Translations under genes and position numbers: made by a program
Notes under the pieces: model-generated
Databases searched by the model: none
What the model saw: only the letters and a program-made list of their open reading frames with translations
Told to the model about the DNA's origin: nothing
NCBI RefSeq assembly: GCF_016086655.4
Contig: NC_052137.2
Location: forward strand, 310,001-374,000
From: Lepeophtheirus salmonis
Taxonomy: Eukaryota; Arthropoda; Copepoda; Siphonostomatoida; Caligidae
Reading direction: 5' to 3'
Length of the DNA stretch: 64,000 nt
Shown here: positions 57,215 to 64,000 of the stretch, in pieces
Position numbering within the stretch: the stretch's first letter is position 1
How the letters are laid out: the number at the start of each line of letters is the position of its first letter

Positions 57215-57555
57215 TGTTAGTGTTGGGATTTGGTATAAAAATCCTAGGTCGGTCTGAGACCGTTAAAATCGTTTGTGGAACAAACTAAAGTGGGCCTTTA
57301 CATAATTCGGTTTAGATCGGTCACAAAGGAAAATTTGGTTTGTTTCTGTCGTACAAAAAAAATCGGTCTAGAACAATTCTATTGGTAAATTGTCGATGAT
57401 CTATATTGTATTTTTCAAAATGGTGACCATTGACCTACAATAACGTCATATAAAGTTAAATGTGGGACATAAATCATATTTGTACAACTCATAAATCGGG
57501 ATAGTAGAGAAAATCTCTCTTTAAGTTGAGACCGAAAATGTTTTGACGTCATCAA
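57215..57555 (+). repeat. GGTCTAGACCG-family element, most complete
   Basis: In order: GTGTTGGGATTTGGTATAAAAATCC, TAGGTCGGTCTGAGACCGTT, ATTCGGTTTAGATCGGTC, AAATCGGTCTAGAACAATTC, AACGTCATATAAAGTTAAATGTG, CATATTTGTACAACTCATAAATCGGGATAG, GTTGAGACCGAAAATG, TTGACGTCATC. It sits about 560 bases beyond the svp polyadenylation site. Confidence 0.65.
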
Positions 57556-57565
57556 CCATTGATCT

Positions 57566-57715
57566 AAAGAGTGGGCACCAAAAACTTGAAGTAGCATTTA
57601 ATTACGATTTTATTCTCATTATTTTTAATTACAAGGTTCCATTATGCAACCAATCAACAGCTGAAACAATACTAAACAAGTTTTGTTTTTATCCCATGTC
57701 CCTCAAAGACATCTT
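57566..57715 (+). mobile_element. maT-derived MITE, left part of a split copy
   Basis: AGAGTGGGCACCAAAAACTTGAAGTAGCATTTAATTACGATTTT is the family left end. AAGGTTCCATTATGCAACCAATCAACAGCTGA and ATGTCCCTCAAAGA follow. Homology stops near 57715 and resumes at 59165 in the same orientation. Confidence 0.8.
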
Positions 57716-59164
57716 TTACTTCAGGGCTTGAATGGCTCACGCACCCTGTTGAAAGTGTCTGCTGTTTTCTTTAGTGACATTCAATACATAGAAGTAAGTA
57801 AAGAAAATATTATTCAGTTTATTTGGTCATCAATTAATTATAATTATAACTCAATAATCAGAATTGGGCTTGTAGTTAACTCTTATTAAATTGGGACTTC
57901 GAATTCCAGGAGGACTCAATTTGCACAACAAAAAAGAAATTTCAGATGGGACGAATATTCAATATAAAAGACTCGTAACTCGTCTAGAATTTGTCGTCAG
58001 ATTGACAAGGTTTGAAACTCACGTATCCAAAAACTCGACACTGTACTTTTGAGACTTCACTCGAGCTTATCTCTGAATAATTAGGATTCTAATAGTGGTC
58101 GTAAAAATTACTTGTGAACAGCTCAGTTTACGATATACTCATAACATTGAATATCCATTTGATATATGTCGAAGGAATTCAACAAAATAATGTTCATCAT
58201 CACATACAATTGTTAACCTGGTAGTCAACTAACTCTGTTGGCTCTTGGATCCGACTTATATATAAAAGTATATATGTTTGAAGATAAGTCATTTTTCTGA
58301 CTGAAAGAAAAAAAAATATGCTCTTGTTTCATCATCGTTCATTATTTCCATACAAAGTTTTACAGTGAAGACACAAGATAAATATATTATATTCGAAGTT
58401 GAGACTTTTATTATGTATATTTTATCAAATTTCTTTTAAATGGTGGAGCTCTATCAACTTGTGCACATCATTGGATAAAATTTTTTTTTTTTTATATAAT
58501 TCACTCTACTTTCTTGATATGTAAAATACAACTCCTCTACATCTTGACATCTTTAACAGTAATGTTGATGTCAAGATTGAGCAGCGCTTCATTCACTATT
58601 TGTACAAATTTATGAGGACCATATTAAATACGATACTACATTATCAGAGATAAGAAGACTGTATAACAATTAAAAAATCAACACAAAAATAAGCGAAAGT
58701 TTTATCAATAACAACGGATATTAAAACTCAAAAAATAAAAATATACTCTTGTCGTAGATGAAAGTATTAGTCGTTGGAGAAAATAACTAACACATACTAT
58801 TATAGTTAATATTAATGGAATAGATTTATTATGTGTAAATCTGGATAGAAAGAATAAATATTATTAAATAATACTCATATTTATACTAATATAATTAATA
58901 AGTTTCGATGTAACTGATACTACAAGTACAGGGTTTTTCTTAGAATTGTTCTTTTCTATTTATCAATCATTATTTGTCGACTTAAACTTATCCATTAAAA
59001 AAACATTCTTAGAAAGATTGTAAACATAATATTAATAAAATATTGTTTGCTTGATTCTAAGCGTATGGTATCAGCATATTTAAAAAATACTGACTAAGAA
59101 TTTGACGACAATAAAATTAATATTCAATTAATTTTATGCCCGAAGTATAAAAATCTCAGAGTAA
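57716..59164. other. About 1.45 kb apparently inserted into a maT-derived MITE
   Basis: AT-rich, no recognisable coding sequence or terminal repeats by eye. The sequence AGGGCTTGAATGG...follows the left MITE part, and AATAATAAAGAAGGCAACC precedes the right part. About 30 bases of MITE consensus are missing at the junction, so either the insertion removed them or they decayed. Confidence 0.45.
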
Positions 59165-59600
59165 TAATAAAGAAGGCAACCGTGTGCCTGATATCCTCCG
59201 CGCTAGTATTTGTCCCAACAGGACTGCGTTTCCATGTTCATCTATATTATTTACAAAATCAAGATGTCCATAAGAGCCACATCCTTTCAAAAAGAACCAA
59301 AACAATATGGTTGACATATGGTCTGTCTCCACGTGGCCCTCATCCTCAACACCATGGACCTTGCAGTTTGAGTCGTCTTAGAACGGAATGTCTGTTTCAC
59401 CTCTGAACCAAATTTAGATTTGTTCCTAACTACTATCATGACAGCGTGGTATGCATTCGCCTTCGTCGTCAAGAGCTGCCAATCTGTTTGCCGGCATGGG
59501 CATCCCGTTATTGCTTGTAAAGAAGGACCTTTTGAATAAGAAATATAGCTAAATTTACTATTAAACCATATCACAATTATATACGGTATAGAAGAAATCA
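59165..59600 (+). mobile_element. maT-derived MITE, right part of a split copy
   Basis: GGCAACCGTGTGCCTGATATCCTCCGCG aligns with GCAACGTGTGTGTGATCTCCTCTGCC of the 22242 copy. It continues through AAAACAATATGGTTGACATATGG, CTGTCTCCACGTGGCCCTCATCCTCAAC (the PPxSPxLN-like region) and GAAATATAGCTAAATTTACTATT. The far terminus is not preserved. Confidence 0.8.
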
Positions 59601-60479
59601 CTTATGACTGAAGTGAAAAAAAAGTTCGTGCTTAGAAAGAGTCTCAACACACGTACGGAGTAAATTCTCCAAGGTTTAGGCTTGAAGAATATCCTGTAGT
59701 TTACTAGGGGATTCTTTCTCGTATGTATGTCTAATAATAATTGCTCAGGGTGCTGCTGCTGTTCTCAATGAAGAATTACAAGGTAATTCCGGGAAATTGT
59801 GGTGGCGTTATTATTTTTATTTTTTTGGTTGTGTTTTTTTGGTTCTTTTGCACCTTCTCAATTGATTTTGTATGTACAATAACAATAAAAATAATTGACT
59901 TACCTCTGTAGATACACTTTGAGTCTATCCATGCAGCTTGGCTGTAGTTATACCTATACCTATGTTTGTAGCCATGTAGAGTCGACATATTTATGTATAT
60001 AGAATATGTAAAAATTGTGGAAATCCTTGCATGGATTAAATTATATAAAAAGATTATGTTAGTAATCTGCAAAGTATTAGTGCAGGTCGACAAATATTTT
60101 CTTTTTGAAAAATATTTTGAGTTCCATATTTAATTTTGGATGTACTTGAGGAGTTGTTTACGAATCCATAATAAGTTTTTTCTCGTATCAAATCTCTTCT
60201 TTGAGAATTTTCGATTTGATTTTTTTTTCCAAATCGGTTAAGTGTTTAAATTTTGAAAATTAATTATTAGTGCAAAAATAGTTAGGGCTTCCATAACATA
60301 ACATTATTTGGTTCTAAAAGGTATATTTCTGCAGAGTAAGTTTTTATTGGAATAGAAGATTACATTGACTCATGTTATTGTTCAGATGACATAATATTAA
60401 TAGATCTACCCCACCCTATCCCCCCTCCAAAAAAATAAAAAGTTTCTAAAGACATTCATTACAACATTGTTTAATTCAA

Positions 60480-60800
60480 TGCCCCCTTTCATTTCATTAC
60501 TATTCTACACTAAAAAATCAACCTTAGCCTGTCAAAAAAAGAGTGCTTGCTCAATTTATAGAGTACTAGCGATAGTATCCGGCGTTGTCTGAAGACATTA
60601 GGTGTCAACGAACAAAAAAATTGTCCTTTAATAATATTGAACGTAAATCCCCAACAAATCCTCAGAGTTACTTTCTGTTTTTCAAAAGCACACTTACACA
60701 GCGTTACTCAATACTTTCTAGATCTCTCCTTAAGAACAAAAAACTACTAATAACATCTTGATTCCTTAAGAACGTTGCTAAACCTCATCTAAAATCGTCC
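60480..60800 (-). repeat. Helitron-like or other dispersed repeat, copy 2 (inverted)
   Basis: Reverse order of 51085-51415: TTCTACACTAAAAAATCA, TAGCGATAGTATCCGGCGTTGT, GTGTCAACGAACAAAAAAATTGT, AACTTT...TTACTCAATACTTTCTAGATCTCTCCTTA. It lacks the GGTGGAGCAA block. Confidence 0.5.
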
Positions 60801-62329
60801 AAGTGTTTCATATTTAAAAAAAATCTTAAGTTGTACTGTAATTGTACATAAATTATGATATACATTTGAGAGCATTATTATATTTAATAAAATGTTTTAT
60901 AATATCCTACTTTTCTTTTTGTAATACTGTATAGGTATATACAACAGGGAGGCCTATATACAATGCACTTTGTATTCCCGCTCGATGCTACACACAAAGC
61001 CCCTACGAGACTTCATCACATTGTTATTTCTTATATGAAAAATATGTATATAATACACATCAGGGACAACAATCTACAATGCTACCTGTATACACGCTAC
61101 ACGCTTAATTCTACATGCAAATCCCCTGCAAGATTTTATTAATATGACTAGGTTTTTTTATTTATTTGATTATTGTATATTACTATACAGGTAAAACACA
61201 TGCATTGTTAAGTAGGATACAAATTACATGTTATAACATCTACAAGCCATTTTTGATCATTTATATCCATGTACGCTTAAAAATGTGGGGATTTTTACAT
61301 CTCTACATAATACAAAGAAAAGTATGTGCGTTTTCTATAACTTGTATTTTCATTGCTTCTCATTTCCAAGATGTCATTATCATACGGAACTGCGGCATGA
61401 ATGCAAAAGATGTTGGCAGTTAGTAAAAATAAGAACCCATAAACTATGTCCTTGAACACACGCATCGTCACATGTCATAAACTATACGAAAAGACTTAAG
61501 AAATATATAGCTGAGGCAGCCAATATATCGTATTTTACGCAAATAAAGAAGGCATTTTTCATCTAAAAATATATATTCATATAAAAAAAGAACATTAAAC
61601 TAATTATAATATTCATCTGGTTAATCACTCAAGAATTACTCAACAAACTCAGGAATGGGAGTATTTTCAAATCGTTTACAAGCTTTTTCCTTAATACAAA
61701 TCTACCATGTCTTAAGGAATAACTTATCACTTCAAGTTTTAATTCAAATTTATTCGTAATATCATTTTCTTGTAATATAAACTTTGTATTGAGCATGGAT
61801 TTTCAGTTACATTTATTGTTAAAAATTCTATAAAGTTTTGACGCAATACTAACACTGCACATCTGCAAACAAGTTGTGCCGGAGGTTAAGCATTTAAAAA
61901 TAGTATTCACTATAATGTGTTTTCAATTAGGCATGAGCAATAATCGTAATTATTTTATCTGCAAGTTAGTGTGAGAGTATGCAGCTTGTTGCTTAAACTA
62001 GTTGTTTCAAAAAATGGCACATGCTGAGACGAATTTTTACAGCACCGTCTATGTGAGTAATATATATTTAAATTTTATATTAAATAATATTATCATTCAT
62101 GAAGTTTTATAACTTTGCTGCAAGATGGCACCACTCTGTGTGGATTTTTTTACAAACTAATTCGAGTAAAGCCCGCTCATGCTCCATTAAGAGTTGACTA
62201 GTCCATAAGGAGTAAACAGATGTAGAACCTGCTGAGAATGGTTAACAGAATACCCATAACTTTATATTTATGTATATTTTCAAATGCGACTTATAGTTTC
62301 TAACTGGATGTCCTAAATCCATCTACGAC
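60801..62329. other. Gene-free AT-rich DNA
   Basis: No gene is supported. CATCTCTACATAATACAAAG (61298) resembles 26222-26245 (CATGTCTACATAATACAAAC). Open frame 61166-61423 lacks domain features. Confidence 0.4.
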
Positions 62330-62825
62330 TGTTATATATATTTTTTTAAACCATACTAATTCGGTACTTTAAAACAGTTCAGCTTGGATCGGTAAAATAG
62401 AAAATTTGGTCCAGACTTGATCAATCTAATTCCAGATTATATCTAGATTAATAGACTAATTGTTAATGAGGACGTAGGACCGTGATACCCGAACCAGTTG
62501 TATATGGGTCCGGCAATATTATTTCAGGAAGAATAATTATCTCCCAACTTTTTGTAAGTCATACATAATCACTCCAATAAAAAAATAAATAATTACGACA
62601 CTGTGACGTTATGTTTGTTTCCAAATATTGAGCCTTCTCATACGTGGGATGGGTAGAAAATCGACCCATAAAGTGAGACGGTGGAAAATCCGTCCTTCTT
62701 TTGAAAACGATTAAATCTCGGTGCATAGTCTGCAACCTTGATATTAAATAAAGACTTGGTCTATTAAAAATCATTTCAGACCGAACCAAAAAATAGACTT
62801 CGTACCCTGCCTCAACACTAGTAGG
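62330..62825. repeat. GGTCTAGACCG-family element, diverged
   Basis: ACCATACTAATTCGGTAC, CAGCTTGGATCGGTAAAATAGAAAATTTGGTCC, GTGACGTTATG, ACCCATAAAGTGAGACGGTGGAAAATCCGTCC, TTTCAGACCGAACCAAAAAATAGACTTCGTACCCTGCCTCAACACTAG. The minus-strand 105-codon frame (62559-62876) is a shadow. Confidence 0.55.
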
Positions 62826-63089
62826 TACGTTTATATTGCAAAAAATATAAAGAATAAAATAAACGTTTTTTCTCATTAGCCTAATGAATTTTTATCTGCT
62901 GTAATATTAAATGAACTGCGTCGAATTCATAGTCATCAGGTTCATTAAGGCCCTTATTTCCCGGTAGGCAGGTACATAGATATCTTCCTATATAGGTAGA
63001 TATATTATACGTCTTTGATATTAATAATAGAGATATTCATTTTTTCTCTTGTGGTGCTTGTCTGATTCGATATAGCAACATCATTGATC

Positions 63090-63430
63090 GACATTGAATA
63101 TATAGGTATATACTGGGGGGTCCTGTATTATAGTCTCATAAAAATATAAACTGCTCACAAATTATATGAATATGTATTAATACTTTTTTATATGTTTAAT
63201 ATTGTCCACCAATTGACCAATATCTCATACCAATGCTTTCCCCTGTTCTAACAACATTGAGCTGACGCCAATATAATAACTTGCAGCTAGTTAACAAACA
63301 CACTTTCTATAATATTTTAGAGCCACAGCCTCTGCAGCTGCACTCAGGGAGTCCTTGCTGAGCCTAGAAACTGCATTAGCATTTGTCAAAGCTATAAAGA
63401 AATAATCAATAAAGCCTTTAAATTATTGTG
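63090..63430 (+). repeat. Dispersed repeat, copy 2 (partner at 2780-3120)
   Basis: ATGTATTAATACTTTTTTATATGTTTAATATTGTCC, then TTTTAG followed by AGCCACAGCCTCTGCAGCTGCACTCAGGGAGTCCTTGCTGAGCCTAGAAACTGC. The + strand reads TASAAALRESLLSLETALAF and stops at about 63405. Confidence 0.5.
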
Positions 63431-64000
63431 AGGCAGGCGTCTTTTTGAAAGGTCAAGCTAGCATTTGCCTATTTACCTAAGTGAGACTTCTGTCCTCACT
63501 GATGTTTCATTTGACAGATGTACTGTTTTGCAATGTTCTCGTAGGAGGTCTCATAAGCAAAAACAAAGATTCAACTATTGACTCAAGAATTAAAGACATA
63601 AATGTATAAAGACGCTAAGTTATTTTGGATGGCAATTTGGCATTGTAAAGCAAACGTCTTTATATAATATAAAGCTCGGGTAGAAGAATTAGATTGGGTG
63701 GGGATGGTCTAAGGTAGAAGAACAAGTTTGGTCTATTCAGCGTTCATCTTAATCATTGAGTTTTTTTTATTCTACACCAACTTTGTTCATTGAATAGATT
63801 CTATTTTTGTCCAAGACAATATCCACGAAAGAAAAAACAAATTAACTCCATATTGGGTTGATTGTTAATACTGTGGCAGTCATTTCTTTCTTCAAATCTT
63901 CTCATTGTCCGTTTTGTACCTACAGATTTGACTTAACTATGAAATTTTTTTGTTGTATCAAAATTATATAAATAAAAACTAATTTGTGATACGATTAAAT
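63431..64000. other. Gene-free DNA to window end
   Basis: Nothing recognisable beyond AT-rich sequence. Confidence 0.4.

Noticed and set aside
59776..60093. 105-codon minus frame
   Set aside because: Tyr/Ile/Asn/Lys-rich and featureless, as expected of AT-rich noncoding DNA.
1..64000. tRNA, rRNA, CRISPR or bacterial operon
   Set aside because: No cloverleaf with B-box-like GGTTCGAATCC, no rRNA-like conserved blocks and no regularly spaced direct repeats were seen; the scan was by eye, so tRNAscan-SE and Infernal would be decisive.

Overview
The window is eukaryotic nuclear DNA, AT-rich (by eye about one third G+C), with one recognisable protein-coding gene and dense relics of DNA transposons. 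The mix of mariner/maT-type transposase fossils, hAT-type termini, short (65-77 bp) GT-AG introns and an arthropod-style nuclear receptor suggests an arthropod. A caligid copepod (sea louse, e.g. Lepeophtheirus) is my best guess from the repeat flavour, but no search was run to confirm it.

The gene is a seven-up/COUP-TF (NR2F) orphan nuclear receptor on the + strand, in four exons: 55009-55312, 55390-55539, 55605-56129 and 56200-56489. Together they encode an apparently complete 422-residue protein with both zinc fingers, a full ligand-binding domain and the AF-2 helix. The start is supported by an in-frame upstream stop, and an AATAAA lies 164 bases after the stop codon. All coding sequence I recognise with confidence occupies about 1.5 kb; the other 62 kb holds no gene I can defend.

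The rest is repeats. (1) A non-autonomous maT/mariner derivative of about 0.5-0.6 kb occurs at least five times (1-330, 20755-21345, 22242-22755, 48584-49175, and 57566-57715 plus 59165-59600). All copies share one internal deletion that joins the helix-turn-helix region to the C-terminal catalytic region, and the last copy is split by about 1.45 kb of inserted DNA. (2) Other mariner fossils lie at 2108-2420, 13290-13690 (two pieces in opposite orientation), 17495-18190 and 24480-24918. (3) A family with CAGGGGCGTC-type inverted ends and a T-rich self-similar interior lies at 14092, 27248, 31968, 38391, 49709 and 53731. (4) hAT-type ends include a complete 187-bp element at 17292-17478 with a degenerate 8-bp target duplication. 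(5) Several unnamed dispersed families include head-to-tail clusters at 33.6-34.6 kb and 41.0-42.0 kb, a three-unit 208-bp tandem array at 26.3-26.8 kb, an element with long multi-motif inverted ends at 27.87-28.57 kb, and two repeats that share a 105-base identical block (4.8 and 10.7 kb).

Regulatory candidates are a CCAAT/ETS/CRE cluster at 45.26 kb and an initiator-like start for the receptor gene near 54.78 kb. Perfect TGACGTCA octamers are over-represented, mostly inside repeats. I saw no rRNA, convincing tRNA, CRISPR array, operon or bacterial/viral gene set.
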